Positions 10,111 to 22,655 of a stretch of DNA of 64,000 nucleotides are shown in pieces. A program made the translations under genes and the position numbers. The stretch is taken from contig WBZZ01002575.1 in assembly GCA_019918135.1 (NCBI GenBank), positions 158,501 to 222,500 of the forward strand. The letters are read 5' to 3'. This DNA comes from Paulinella micropora (taxonomy: Eukaryota; Cercozoa; Imbricatea; Euglyphida; Paulinellidae). Below the pieces are notes generated by a model. The model was not told the origin of the DNA. It made no database searches and saw only the letters and a program-made list of their open reading frames with translations. Every line of letters starts with the position of its first letter. Within the stretch, counting starts at the first letter, position 1.

Positions 10111-10641
10111 TTGGAGAGAATGATTGATTTTGGAGACTTTGACAAGTGGGATGAAGAGGCTTTGCAAGCGTTTCATACGCTCAAAGATCTTATTTACAAA
10201 GACCCGAAGGGCGGAGGACTGGTGCTAACGATGCCCGACTTCACGAAACAATTCGTAGTCGATACAGATGCATCTAAGTTTGCGATTGGGGCTGTATTAC
10301 AGCAGGAAGATGAGGAGAAGAAATTACGCCCAATCATGTTTATTAGTAGAAATTTGTGTGCGGCGGAGAGAAACTATTGCACAAGGCAAAGAGAGGCGTT
10401 GGCGGTGGTATGGGCCCTCAAGAGGCTCAGAGAGTATTTGTGGGGAGGACCTCAATTTATTGTCAGGACTGATCATCATAACCTGTTATGGTTGATGAAT
10501 CATGAACAGACGGGACGGCTAGCGCGGAGGCAAGCGTTCTTGTCTTGTTTCGATTTTACAATGGTCCATCTGCCGGGGAAGCGAAATGTGGTCGCTGATA
10601 GCCTCTCTAAAAGCTACCACCAGACATCTCAATTATATTAA
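10111..10641 (+). CDS. Gypsy RNase H, copy A, truncated at its end
   Basis: The sequence holds FVVDTDASKFAIGAVLQQ, MFISRNLCAAERNYCTRQRE, ALAVVWALKRLREYLWG, FIVRTDHHNLLWL and VHLPGKRNVVADSLS. These are the successive motifs of gypsy RNase H, including the catalytic Asp of DTDAS, Glu of QREAL and Asp of TDHH. After VVADSLS it leaves the homology shared with copy B and ends in an unrelated 10-residue tail (KSYHQTSQLY), marking the truncation point of the element. Confidence 0.82.
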   Translation: MERMIDFGDFDKWDEEALQAFHTLKDLIYKDPKGGGLVLTMPDFTKQFVVDTDASKFAIGAVLQQEDEEKKLRPIMFISRNLCAAERNYCTRQREALAVVWALKRLREYLWGGPQFIVRTDHHNLLWLMNHEQTGRLARRQAFLSCFDFTMVHLPGKRNVVADSLSKSYHQTSQLY

Positions 10642-10917
10642 TCACACGAAATACGATCCGGTAAGGGTCTTCCCGAGTTCAATAAAACTACTTTAATGAC
10701 AATGCAGAACTGTCAGAACTGAAAGTAACTGACCAACGGTAAAGGTAATGTTCTATGTTATTCTAGAAGGAAGATTGAGTTCAATAATGACTGGCAAACG
10801 CAATCCTTCAAATAGAATAAACGGAAATGAATAGTTGTTATATTATCACCTTATTCCGTTCTGCACACCGATCCAGAAGAATCTAGAAATATAATGCCAC
10901 AGTAATGCCATTATTCA
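10642..10917. other. AT-rich interval without a gene
   Basis: Nothing recognisable between the gypsy truncation point and the microsatellite. Confidence 0.5.
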
Positions 10918-11290
10918 GGCATACATACATACATACATACATACATACATGCATACAATACAAATACATACATACATACATACATACATGCATACATACA
11001 TGCATGCATACATACATACATACATACATACATACATACACATAGATACATACACATAGATACATACATACATACATACATATATACATGTATACATACA
11101 TACATACCCATTGCATACATACATACATATATGCATACATGCATACATATATACATATATACATAGATACATACATACATACATCTACATACATACATAC
11201 ATACATACATACATGCATACATACATACACATTATGATATGTGTGTATGTACGCATATACGTACGTATTTATGTATGCATGTACGTGTGT
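10918..11290. repeat. (CATA)n microsatellite
   Basis: About 300 bp of CATA/CATG units with interruptions (ATACAT, GCATACAT), grading into TATG-type units after 11,230. The open frames through it (Met/Tyr/Val/Cys repeats) are artefacts of the repeat. Confidence 0.95.
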
Positions 11291-12730
11291 ATGTGTGCAT
11301 GGAATGTTTGAAAAATGTTGGCAAGGACAGAGCAGGATTAAGAGCATTTACTATTGCATAGGAAGATGGAGTAAGCACAAACACATTAATGTCAGAAGAG
11401 AAGGTATCAACATTAAATGTAGGATGAATTCATAGTTCCAACAACAAGCGTAGAACACATGCATGCCGACCATATGTAATCAGGCAGATGTACGCTACGA
11501 CACAAGCAGCCACAGCGCAGCAAGGACAGCACCGAATGTCAGGTCCCATAAACAAGTGATAGAAACGTACATGACGTTTCAAGCGAGGAGTTCACCAGAT
11601 ACAGAGGAGGCATATGTCGTCCGTGAAATGCTTGGGTGTTGACCAAGCGCTATACAAGGTCACATAAAGTTTTCCTGTGTAGCTGTTCATGGATGGAAAA
11701 CAGGCAGAGAACTGAATGTATGCTTGCTTTTCGTTACTACTGAAGTGAAGAACGAAAAATAAGCAGCCCAAACCAGCCAGGGTTGGACAAACTTCGAAAG
11801 CAAAACTGGGGAAAAAAGTCGCTGGTACATCTTTTCCGGGGCTCCAAAATGCATATGTCTCCCGTAACAGTACCGTCTTTTTCCGCTTCGGGCCGGCAGA
11901 GCTCGAGAAAAAGTGCATTTGGGGCGTCTTTCAGTGAAATGCATCTGTAGCTTTCCCAGCTGTGGTACACAGTTCAAACTTCTTGGGTCATGTTCGAATA
12001 ACTGCTGTGTATATTTTGTGCTTCCCTTTTCCTTCCTCTTCTCACATCTACAAGGTTGTTTTGCCACTTGAAAATACTGAATCCACAACTCAAAAATGCT
12101 CATTCTGTCTTATAAGAGACCCGAACGCAGATACAGAGCATTTCATTTCTTTTCTAGTGTATACTCATGTGGGTATGCAGATGTATTCAGTTGCAGTATG
12201 TGTTCACTGTTGTCGATACTCTTTGTTGTTTTAAAATTTCACTCACTACTACCAAACTACAACATCACTGGGCATCTTGTACACATACTGTCATGGTGTA
12301 CTTCTTGGACCTGCCAACGTACGGCTTCATTTACCCCTCCGGAGGGGTAAAATATCATTTTTGTAATTAATAAAAACATGCCCATGTTCACAAGACGAAA
12401 ATATGCAATATTTTTCAAGTTTCAACTCGTGCTGGAAAAAAAAACTGACTACAAACAACGACTGGAAAGAAGAAATGAAGGGACCAAAAGCATGACAGTG
12501 TTGTTTGTGCAGGAACTCGTGAGTCAAGATTGAAGAGGGGTAGCTTGGAAACCGGTCAAATTGTAAAAGCTAACCGGTGAGGTGCTGCGAAAACGGAAAG
12601 CGAACCCTTCCCATGGGACAAACACAGAAATCCGAAACATAAACTTCCATGAAACAAAAATATGTCATTTTTTGAAGTTTAATGATTACAAAAACTTGTA
12701 GCGATGACCGGTTGGGAACAATGAATTGTA
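11291..12730. other. Interval without identified gene
   Basis: No coding feature I can support. It contains a perfect 22-bp palindrome at 12,331-12,352 and two copies (12,397-12,417 and 12,655-12,674) of the AAATATGNCATATTT-type palindrome that is common in the host introns further right. This suggests intronic or untranslated sequence of an unrecognised host gene. Confidence 0.45.
12331..12352. repeat. Perfect 22-bp palindrome
   Basis: TTTACCCCTCC followed directly by its reverse complement GGAGGGGTAAA, with no loop. It could form a cruciform or bind a dimeric protein; its function is unknown. Confidence 0.8.
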
Positions 12731-12732
12731 AT

Positions 12733-12965
12733 GCCCCCAACGATAGCTCAGTAAAAAGTCAGTAAGACAACCAAACACAGTCCTCAAGAATGAGAATGAT
12801 GTCTCGTTATATTAGCTTAGTGAAGCTGAAAAAGGGAAACGGCAACAGACCAGGAATAAAATTGCATCAGGTCCAATCCGGACAAATAATACTGAAAACC
12901 AGGCTGGTGCACCTGTCACCAGGAAAAGGGTACTTTTTATCTGCTATCCGGGGGGTGATGCCTAC
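12733..12965 (+). repeat. Dispersed 240-bp repeat, copy 1
   Basis: About 90 percent identical by eye to 28,655-28,892, in the same orientation. Both start at GTAATGCCCC(C)AACGATAGC and end at GGGTGATGCCTACAG. It includes TAGCTCAGT, like a pol III A box, and GGTCCAATCC, like a B box, about 120 bp apart. It may be a SINE or MITE family, but the box spacing is too large for a simple tRNA head. Confidence 0.75.
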
Positions 12966-13277
12966 AGTACCCCCTCCCGATTTTATGACGGAAATAACAT
13001 TTTCGTCATACACCTTCTGATTTCTTTCTGCCAACAATATGCGCTATGGAGTCATGCCACGCAGCGCATCGACCCACGGATAGACGCTAAAATACGATAG
13101 ATATATCCTCATACGGCACGTCAAAGCGGATTCTCTAGCCGTTGTTGTAAATTTTGAACTCCTCCCCTCAACTTCTTTTTTTTTTCTTTTCCTTTTTCAG
13201 CAGTATGTCAAGAACAAATGTATTACAATTAAAAAATACAAGCAACGTGGTGCCGTATTCCCCCTTTGATCTTCTTC

Positions 13278-13692
<415 letters not shown>

Positions 13693-14682
13693 GGAGGGGT
13701 GCACAAGATGGCACTCCATGGGAAGAGGAGGTGGTTGGGCCTCTCCCCACGAAGGTGACCGCTTGGGGAGGGCGGTCACCGGGATATGCGCAACTCTCAA
13801 CTGGGCATTTACTCGGTAGGGGTTCGGCCAGGCAGGTTGTGGGGTTGTCTGTTGCATTGTTGGTTGGCTCGTTTTTCTTGGCTGTTGGTTTGGGTCTGGT
13901 TTCCTGGTTAGCCCATTTTCGCCGAATTTCCTGCCGAGTAAATGCCTGGGGGCTTCCAGTTCCGGTTTGGTGATCTTGTTGAGGTGAGCATTCGGAGGAA
14001 ACAGTACCGAGATGGGTTGAAGATAGGATTCACATTGAGCCGAGATGGGGCTGAGTTGACCTGTTCCAACTCGGCTCCATTTCGGCTTCATGTTAATCCT
14101 ATCTTCATCCTATCTGGGTTTTGTCTCCTCCCTATCTTCGCTTCTTCGGGGTTGCCTAACTGGAACACATGATGAGCGCACGTTGGAGAGGGGCTTCAGT
14201 CGGTCCCAATGCCTTGCCAGTGCCTTGCTGCGTTGCCGTGCCTTGCCCCATGCATTCACACCCTCCACCGTTGCATTTCTAACTGAGCAGCTTCGGCTGG
14301 GATTACTATACTTGTCTGTAAGACCCTATAGGTACCGCTAGGTTCGCGCCTTCTATACCCACGTGGGGGAAGGAGTTTCAGCGGCACGCCGTCCGATCTG
14401 GCTCCACTCGGGGACACCCGTACCTCATGATGTGTATTGTTAGGAGCAGCTGAAAGTCCATAAGGCATGAGAGTAGAGGCGTTGGCGATGCGATGGAGAG
14501 TGTGTGTAGTGCGTGAGGCAGGTTCTGGCGACGCTGGGGGTGCTGGCGGGCGCCGAAGGGCACGAAGCGACGCGGCAGCGTCCAGTGACACCGGCGGAAA
14601 TGCGTGTAGTGTGTGTTGCAGATACCGCCGATGCTATTTGCATGGGCGGGCGCTTTCCTCGGCGTAAAGAGGCGCGGCGGTG
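13693..14682 (+). other. Probable 5' untranslated region of the LINE
   Basis: GC-richer sequence between the SINE tail and the LINE ORF. A 9-bp-stem hairpin (GGTGACCGC...GCGGTCACC) sits at about 13,755-13,782. No gene can be supported here; the LINE 5' boundary is not defined. Confidence 0.4.
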
Positions 14683-16673
14683 ATGGCCAGCGACATTGGC
14701 CGTCTACTACTCTCAATGGATTACAAGTACGCGAAGCACGGAGCTACCACTGTGGCCCTTATGGGACAAGGTAGAATCGCCGAAGACCTGGACAATCCCC
14801 GTGGGAATGCCTCTTCGACGGGCTCTGGCCCGATGTCCCAGGATGGCAGGATGAGGGCTCGCGTATATGACGGAATTCCTGAACCACGTGGAGAGGCTAT
14901 CTTAGCTGCGCCTCATCCTTCCTCCCCAAACCTGGCACACGGGTCGGCGCTTCAACATAAGGCGAGCGGCGCTATATGGCAGATGGCACCGCCGCCTCGA
15001 CGGTACCGGCGGGTAGATCGGTACGACAAGGACGGGCGTAATCTGATTGTCTGGGGGCTCTCAGAACGCGCCAATCTACAGGAGATCGCCTCCAAAATGA
15101 GCGGTCTTGGTCTGGTGGTCCCGGTAATGGAGTGGCAAGGCCAGCGAATGTTTCGTCACCTGGAGCTGGTCTACGAAGACGATGACAGCAGGCAGATGGC
15201 GTTGCAGCAACTCAAACATCTCAAATTCTTCGGCAGAGGGGTCAATGTGGCCCTTGGGCGCAGGTTCAGGGACAGGGAACGTGTCCAAAGGCTTATTCGC
15301 ATCCATCTGCGTGGGGAAGCGGCGGTCCGGAAGGAGGAAGCTGCGACGGGATATCGCGTCTTGCCTCTGCATGAAGAATGTGTCGATGATGTGCAGGTGG
15401 TGTCTTCGGAATTGGCTGCCGATGCACCTAAGTGTGTGTCTGAGTGTGCTGATGTGCATGTGGTGCCCCTGCATTCGGCGGCCAGTGCAGTGGGGGACCA
15501 ACCTGCGCAAGCACCTGCAGAGGGGGGCAGCACGAGGGCGGAAGCCAAGCGCGGCCGTCGGGTCCGGAAACGAGCCAAGAAGCACCGCTCCAAGCAGTTC
15601 GATACCGGCTTCAAGCTACTCGTCGCGAGTCACAACTGGCAGGGTAAAACGGGATACGACAACGTAGGCACGGCGGAATGGGCATCATTCTACAAGCACG
15701 AGGGCTGGCTAGTCATCGGGGCTCAGGAGCACCGCATGGGCAAGAAGCAACTTTCCAAATGCAGCCTGGATGGATTCCGGATTTTGGAAAACCTGCGGAG
15801 GTCAGCGAGAAAAATCGCTGCAAGGGTGGGGTTCTATTCGCGGTGGCTAACTTCCTTGGTCCGTATTGCAACCTGGTGTCAGCCCCCGTCGACCACCGGC
15901 AGCAAGTGTGGCTGCGTATCACCTCGGGTGTTACCGGCGTTCAGGATATCTATGTGGGCAACGGCTACTTTCCCCAGGAAACGCAGGAAGAAGAGTCGTC
16001 AGAGGCGTATGCGGCCTGGCAGGCAGCTATAGCTTTTTTTGGAGCCAAAGGTCTTGTGGTCACGGTGGCGGATGCCAACGCGAAGCTCGGGCCGGCATGC
16101 AGCCGAAAAGAGGAGGGCATCGTCGGTCAGCACGGGGAGGTCGATGATAAGGGAGCACCGGTACGTTCGGAGAACGGCAAGAGACTCGCGGCTGTCCTCG
16201 TCGCTTCGGGCCTGCGAAATCTGAGCGGCTTCTCGTGCCCAGTGGAAGGGTCCTACTGGTGGTCCCGGCGTGAGCAGCGCGGCATGGGCACAGGCAAGCA
16301 CCTCCTCGATTACATCTGCGCGTCGCCTGGCTTGGCATCTGGAGCAAAGTTCGGAGTATGCGAAGATGATCTTGATACGGACCACAAGGCAGTATGGGCC
16401 GAACTGACGTGGAGCGGCCAGCGCCGGCCAAAGCGGGCTGCGAAACCTTACAGGTCCTTTCGTGTTGATAAGCTTACTGGTGCTGGTGTCTCGGGTAATG
16501 ATCACGCTGCGAAGCAAGCGCTGGATTATCTACGCGACAAGTTCGATGACGTATTCCAGCATTGCCTACAGAAGCTTGGAGTACATCAGCTGCCTGAGCT
16601 TGACCTATCGGGTGGTGCCGACAGCCAACGGGTGGTAGATGACGTCACCGAGCGAGTGGCGCAGTCCTTCTGA
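14683..16673 (+). pseudogene. LINE N-terminal region and AP endonuclease (frameshifted)
   Basis: The first frame (to about 15,810) has an RNA-binding-like N-terminal part, a basic segment RGRRVRKRAKKHRSKQF, then the start of the endonuclease (LLVASHNWQGKTG, IGAQEHRMG with the catalytic Glu). A shift at the A-run near 15,810 moves it to a second frame. That frame carries GGVLFAV, IYVGNGYFP, VTVADANAKLG, the SYWW segment, and the closing LDYI...DTDHKAVWAEL with the catalytic Asp-His pair. The enzyme nicks target DNA to prime reverse transcription. The frame ends in TGA at 16,671-16,673, immediately followed by an in-frame ATG. Confidence 0.75.
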
Positions 16674-19600
16674 ATGGCGGCGCACCGGGTCCTTGGCTCC
16701 AGATGTATACGACCCCGTTTCACCAACAATTGGTTCGACGGGGAGCTCAAGGAGCTCATTCAGCAGCGCCGGGAGGCCTACGCAGCATACAGGAGGGATG
16801 AATCGAATGCGGAAGCCCGTCTGAATTGGCTACGGCTCCGCAAGCAAATTCGGAAGGCAACTCGGGCCAAGAAGTCCGCCTCCTTCAAGCAAGTGCAGGA
16901 AGAAGCGGTCAAATGTCAACGCGAGCAATCCTCAAAGCGCTTTTGGCTACTCGCGAAGCGGCTTGGCGGGGCACGCAGAACGAAGGTCTCCGCGCCGGTG
17001 CAAAGGGAGGATGGCTCACTGGCGTGTACGCTGCCGGAAAAGGTCGCTCGGTGGGAGGAATTTCGGAAAAATTCGGTGAAGCCACGGGAAAATCCGGCAA
17101 GTGCGGCTGTTGTGGTGGAGTGCTGTGCAGAAGCAGGCTCGCTGGAGTGGGAGGAAGCCGAAGCTAAGCGGCAGTTCCACTGGAACGATCGCTTCAGAGA
17201 TGAGGTGGCCCGGGCTATGAAGGAGCACGAAGTAGGTGAAGACACTTGCGAAGAGCTGGACAAGCCGTTCACGCAAGAGGAGGTCCTTGCAAGGCAACGT
17301 GTCCTGAATAACCACAGTGGCGAGGACAAAGTGAAGAACGAGATGCTCAAGTATGGCGGCGCCTACATCAATGGCTACTTAACGCAGTACTTCAACTGGA
17401 TTCGAGAAGCCGAGAGGACTCCAAAAGCTTGGGGCAAGGGAATCATCGTCAATATCCCCAAGGGTGGGGATCCTACGGATCCTGACAACTGGAGGGATAT
17501 CTCGATTATTAGTTGCCTTGGTAAGCTGTATCTGTCCTTATTAGCTACTCGTCTAACGCTCTTCGTGGATGGCCCGGATAAGCTACGTCCAGAGCAGGGA
17601 GGCTTCCGCCCGGGGCGTCGCACTACGGATCAGGTCTTTACCCTTTGGCAGAGGTTGAAGGGGCGTCAGCAGCAGAAGCGGGAGTCGTATGTCCTGTTCG
17701 TCGATCTACGCAAGGCTTTCCCGTCTGTTTGGAGAGATGGTCTATTTGAGAGGCTCTGGAAGCTGGGTGTAAGGGGCAAGTTCTGGCGCACGCTAGTACG
17801 CAGGTGCTACGAGCAGACTTCGTCGCAAGTGCTAGTTGATGGAGCACTCACCCCCGAAGTACTGGAAGGTGTAGGCGTCCAACAGGGGTCCCCTCTCTCT
17901 CTCCCACACTCTTCAACGTCTTTATGGATGAGCTGTGTGATCGGCTGGCGAGTGCCCTCAAGATCACGGATGTGAAGCGGCTGAACGACATCAAGGCACT
18001 TCTATACGCGGACGACGTGGCCCTCATCGCTCACAGTCGCACCGAGCTCCAGAAGATGGTCAATGTTGTGGCCAAGTTCGCGGAAGATTACCGGTTCGAA
18101 GTCAACTTGAAGCCCGGCAAGACGGAAATCATGCCCATTTACACGTCGAGCAAGGCGAAACGACCAAGTATCAGGGAGCGAGGTGAGCCGTGGTGTGGTT
18201 TCGCGGCCAGAAGCTTTGTGTCACCAGTCAGTACAAGTACCTGGGAGTGGTTATCACCGACGACCTGAAGTGGAAGGAGCAGGCCCTGCGGGCTACGCGT
18301 GTCACTGAAGTCGCCACCGCAGGTTGGTACTCTTTGTGGTGTGCAGGTGAGATACAAGCTAGGTATCGTCTCATGTGCTGGAATCAACTTGTGGGGGCCA
18401 AGCTGAAGTACGCCTTCGATGTCTGGCGTGCCCCCGTATCGCAGCTCACCAAGCTGGAAGCAGCAATGCTGCGCCCCATGAGCATGATTCTCGGCATCAG
18501 CCCTAAGACAAGCAAGTGGATTACACTCTTTCTGGCGCGCTCTTTGAGTGCGGAGCGTTTGCGGCGGGCGGCGCAACTGAAGTTCTATGGACGGCTGCGT
18601 GTTCTACCGGAGAAGCGATTTCCTGTCATCGCATCTCAAGTCAAATCCGACTGGACTGCGGAGGCCGAAGGCGCTATCAGGGACTCAATGGATCTACAAC
18701 AAGGGCTTCAGGAGCTCCTAAATAGCTCAGAGAAGGACCTCGAGGGTTGGTGTTCGACTGTGGACAAGTGGGCCCTTCAGCAGGACGTCAAGATGGTGCA
18801 GCAACTGATGTGGGACAAGCGAGAGGCAGGCAGCGATCTTACTGATGGCCTGCGAGTCATCCTAAGACAAGTCTTTGGAACTAAGGAGTTCCCAAGATGG
18901 GTAGCCCTTGATGATGCGCATTATAATCTGCTTCGGAGAAGGCTGCTCAGCTGCAACAACCGCCTTCGGTTGTACCGCAGCAAGTTGGTCAGTGGCATGT
19001 CCCCTCGCTGCTTCTGTTGTCATGATGATGTCAATGAGTCCCTTGCGCACTTCTTATGGGATTGCCCCATGCATGAGGGGAGACGTAAGCAGCTGTTGCT
19101 GAGTATGCAGAGGCTCGATGGCATGGCTGTGGGGGGTGCTGAGGGGGATGGAGGGAGTGAGGAGGGTGGTGAGGTCGTAGGTGGTGAGGTTGTGGTGGAG
19201 GATGTGTTGCTTGGGCGGGAGCGGGAGGGCTCTGTGCGGCAGGGTTGGGATGATATGTCGCCTGTGGATCAATCACGATTGTTTTGTAAGCTTTTTCAGG
19301 GGAAGTCGCGCTTCCGCAGTAACTTTAGGCTTGCTGCGTTGTTAGGGGTTACAGCGTTGCGTCCCCCTCCAAAGTTGGATGTGTTGTTTGGATCATATGT
19401 GTCTGAGTGTTGGTCTGCTAGGGAGGGTAAAAGGGAGGAGCTTGGGGTGGATGATGGGGGTGAGGAGGTGATTGACCTCACTGAGGTTCCATCAGCTTCT
19501 GTCCCACCCTCTCCCCCAAGTGACGTTGATGTTGCGCGGCGCGGCCGTCCGCGCAGTGTGGACGTCCTGGCTAGAGAGAGGGGTTCGGGAGCGCAGCGTA

Positions 19601-19788
19601 GTGTCTCTGAGTTCTTCTCTTCAGCTAACACCCTCGCATCTAGCACTTCATGCACTTCACAGCCCCCATCTGCCCCTGCTGTTGCTGTTGCTGCTATGTC
19701 TGTTTGGTGTTCTGACAATGCGTTGGGATCGGCTGACCCCGGTGACCCAATGGAGGCACATGTCCAGGATCTGGATCTGATGCTATAG
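16674..19788 (+). pseudogene. LINE reverse transcriptase and C-terminal zinc region (frameshifted)
   Basis: In frame 16,674-17,975 are GIIVNIPKGGDPTDPDNWR, LRPEQGGFRPGRRTTDQV, LFVDLRKAFPSVWR and GVQQGSPLS. A shift near 17,895 leads to LLYADDVALIAHS, the catalytic box, and NLKPGKTEIM (17,924-18,268). Another near 18,190 leads to the thumb region and CFCCHDDVNESLAHFLWDC, a zinc motif typical of LINE C-termini. The long acidic/Ser-rich tail ends at TAG 19,786-19,788. The polymerase copies element RNA at the nicked target. Continuity with the endonuclease frame across the single TGA suggests one ancestral ORF. Confidence 0.8.
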
Positions 19789-19799
19789 TCTGAGGAAGC

Positions 19800-19808
19800 C
19801 TATTATTA

Positions 19809-19844
<36 letters not shown>
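19800..19844 (+). repeat. (ATT)n tail of the LINE
   Basis: Short ATT repeat directly after the LINE stop codon and a GAGGAAGCC motif; the expected microsatellite-like 3' tail of the element. Confidence 0.85.
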
Positions 19845-19847
<3 letters not shown>

Positions 19848-19851
19848 TCCA

Positions 19852-20344
19852 CACGAAGATCCGACGGTAAATACATGGTCTTTTTAATGACATACCCTTG
19901 TCTAAAGCGGATATCTTATAATATAGTACTAGGGGGCCAGTCCTAATAACTATATCCGAAGTCGGGGTGTATGTACCCAACCCTGCGATATACCGACACA
20001 AGTAGAGATTGACCGTGCACAGGTACGACAGTATATAATGTATCGTAAAAAATAATTTAATGGAAGTTCAGAGAACATTTCATTTTTCGAGAACATCATC
20101 CCAGGACTTGCAAGAGGGTCATACCCGGGAACACCATCGCTCAATACACTAGCGATCCCCGTCTACGGTGTAGTATCATTGTCGATCGACCTTTCGCACT
20201 CGTAAGTTGCGATCGAATGCCAAATTATATCACTGAGTCATTTCAATATTCATAATAATAACTGATGATGCATGATCAAATCATGATACGCCGTGGGTAA
20301 TCAATCAGTTTATTTGAGACGCATAAAGAAAAATAGTTTCTTTG
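19852..20344. other. Non-coding interval, possible LTR of gypsy copy B
   Basis: No gene. It lies at the 3' side of gypsy B in element orientation, where an LTR would be expected, but no second LTR copy was recognised. Confidence 0.35.
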
Positions 20345-21388
20345 TTACCGCCTTCGTCTTCTGCCGCGGATTTCTTTGCCTGGTGGTGGGCCACCAACAA
20401 AAGTTAAATCGAACTTTGAGTGTTCGAGAATGTCCCAGATCTTGTTAGGGATTCCGCCCAGCGATAATTCAAAAGGGAGGTCAAGCACTCCTTTTGGCAG
20501 TGTCTGAATGGTCCACGCAGTGTAATCCTTGTCTCTGGGAGTAATTGTATCATCCCATGTTTCGAGACTTTTTGCGTCTTTATATACTGGCAGATGATGA
20601 CACTCTCTCAGACTTATACTTAATGCGGGTCGTGGCAGTTCCACGAAAAACGCGTGTCACACGGACACTCAAAATATCATCAGCAAAAATAATGCAACCG
20701 ATACTCCAGTTCTGGAGAAGTATGGACCCGGTCGAGGATCCAAAGGCAAGACATTATCAACATGTTGTTCCGCTGGTCTCATCAGATAAAAAGCGTCTTT
20801 CACCCATGCGATGGTTGCTATTGCGTAACCTTCCTTCCATCGCTCATGGACGATCTTGACGTTGCCCGCATTTGGGTCAGTGTCAATCTCCTCATCCTCC
20901 TTGTGGACATCCTTTGATCTCATCGACCTCATCGCCTTCCTCGGTTGGTCGTTGATAAGATCATTTCGCGCTCTCCTTAGCTGCGCCTCTGTGATCTTCT
21001 CCTTCTTTCCGCTGTGCTGACGTGGAGACTTAGACTGAATCCCCACCGCGCTTATGCGGTCAGTCTTCTCCTTATTGTCAACTTCACTCTCCTCCTTCTC
21101 AGCTATCGGTGCCCGATAAGCATCTTCTTGATCTATGCCAACCTCCTTGTGGATGGGCGACACCTCTTTGAAATCATCTTTCATCCATTTTAACGCCTCC
21201 TCAACGGATTCATCTTCCAGTAAGAAGGGATCATACTTAATCAGCCTTCGTACATTCACACTTTGCATCTTCCCTCTACCCCTGATCTTGTAGTTCAGAG
21301 GTCCCGTCTGTTCCATGATTTGATAAGGTCCTTTCCAATGAGTGAACAGCTTAGAGCTGACTCCCTTCGGGACCTGAGGATGGTACAA
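20345..21388 (-). pseudogene. Gypsy integrase C-terminal region and tail
   Basis: The 239-residue frame (20,669-21,388) begins YHPQVPKGVSSKLFTHWKGP followed by YQIMEQTGPLNYKI, the GPY/F-type module that follows gypsy integrase cores. A long charged linker follows. The last frame (20,345-20,644) is a Pro-rich tail of unknown role. The link to the integrase core is broken by a three-fold TACAATAG-like repeat at about 21,386-21,408, a slippage-type lesion. Confidence 0.65.
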
Positions 21389-22640
21389 TAGTACAATAGT
21401 ACAATATCCCCGACCTGGAATTTGATCTGATCCAAGTGCGCTTGTCGCACCCCTTCAGCATCAGTCTTTCGGCGCTCCGCCTCTCTATGCGCCCTGACTA
21501 TTTGCTCCGCCTCCATCTTCACTCTAAGTCTCATCCCAAACAACTCATCCGCATCCGCCCAAGTGGCTTTTAGGTGACGGAGCGAAGTCGGGATATCAGG
21601 CTCACGCCCATATACTAGCTGATATGGCGAGATTGAGCTCTTCGAGCCTCCTAACGCCGTAGCGGGTAGACAGTTCATTGCAAACGCAAATGATGGTGCT
21701 GCCTCAACCCATGCTCTTTGATTCTCCTTCTTCGTGCAATACATCTTTAGCGAGGCTTTGAGGGGTCTGTGTACCCGCTCGATTGTCCCACTTGCTCGCG
21801 GGTTATAGGCAGTAACATATTGCCATTTCATCCCGTAATACTTAGATAGTTTGTCGATGACCTCGTTATTAAAGTCCGAGCCTCGATCAGAACATATCTT
21901 TCTTGGTACTCCGATCTGTGAGATGATCCTATCGATCAGCGCCTCGGCCGTCGTCTTGCCGGTAACGTCTTTGACAGGGATGATCCACACATAGTTAGTG
22001 GCTCTGTCAATAGCCGTAAGGAGGTATTTGTAAGCTTCCTTCGATTCTGGGAAACGTCCCACATGATCAATGTGTATAAACTCAAACATCCCCGCATGAA
22101 GAGGAAATTCGCCGATCAGGCCAACATTTGCCTTCAGCGGTGTTTTGTTTATCTTGCACGGGATGCATGCATCCACCGCCTGATCTATCTCCTCCTTCAT
22201 CTTCTTCCACCAGAATCGCCTCGCTACGAACATGTGAGTTCGTTTTCGACCGGATGCGCCAAAAGTGGGCAATTGTGGGCTGCGACAAATATAAATCGTC
22301 TCAGACTCTCCGGTACCCAAAGGGTCCATTTGTCCGGCTGTGACGCATAGCGACCGTGAAGGCCCTTGTACCACAGTAGACCATCTCTCCATCCCATCTC
22401 CTTCATTTGATCTTTGATCGCTTTCGTCATCTTTAGCTCATCCGGGTTCTGATACAACTGTATGAGTTCCTTAAACTCCGGATCTTGAGCCTGTTGTTGC
22501 CTCCATGCGGTAGGCGAGGCTATATGGATAGTACCATCTTCTAGCCGTACCCCGATCCTCTCCGGGTCATCGTCTAGGTCACTTCTCCGCTGTTGAGGAG
22601 GCTCCGCATAAACTTCCTGCGTCTCCTCTTCTTCCTTCAT
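21389..22640 (-). CDS. Gypsy integrase core and zinc-binding N-terminus
   Basis: The frame 22,224-22,640 ends with a His-containing segment (VAAHNCPLLAHP). The overlapping frame (to 21,295) continues FWWKKMKEEI...CIPCK, completing an HHCC zinc domain. The core follows with HIDHVGRFPESK and YKYLLTAIDRATNYVW (first Asp), ICSDRGSDFNNEV (second Asp) and ASGTIERVHRPLK (Glu), giving an intact DDE triad. It would insert element cDNA into the genome. One frameshift near 22,250 separates the zinc half from the core. Confidence 0.82.
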
Positions 22641-22655
22641 GTTCGCCTTCGCATT

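Larger units (their letters stand above)
8011..10641 (+). mobile_element. Ty3/gypsy-type retrotransposon copy A, truncated
   Basis: A plus-strand fragment with protease-like end, reverse transcriptase and RNase H but no integrase. Homology with copy B (minus strand, 20.3-26.2 kb) stops abruptly after the RNase H sequence at about 10,606, where A runs into unrelated AT-rich DNA. Relative to B it also lacks about 450 bp near 8,610-8,630. Between about 8,690 and 10,606 the two copies look almost identical, but only about 90 percent similar in 8,100-8,590. Confidence 0.85.
14683..19851 (+). mobile_element. Non-LTR retrotransposon (LINE) with AP endonuclease and RT
   Basis: It carries an AP-type endonuclease, then reverse transcriptase with FVDLRKAF and YADDVAL, a C-terminal CCHC-type zinc motif, and ends in an (ATT)n tail at 19,800-19,844. 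That order and tail fit the I/Jockey/CR1 group of LINEs; I cannot place the clade exactly. The coding region is interrupted by at least three frameshifts and one TGA. Confidence 0.85.

Noticed and set aside
10883-11347. Long open frames rich in Met, Tyr, Cys, Val on both strands
   Set aside because: They are translations of the (CATA)n microsatellite and have no gene-like composition.
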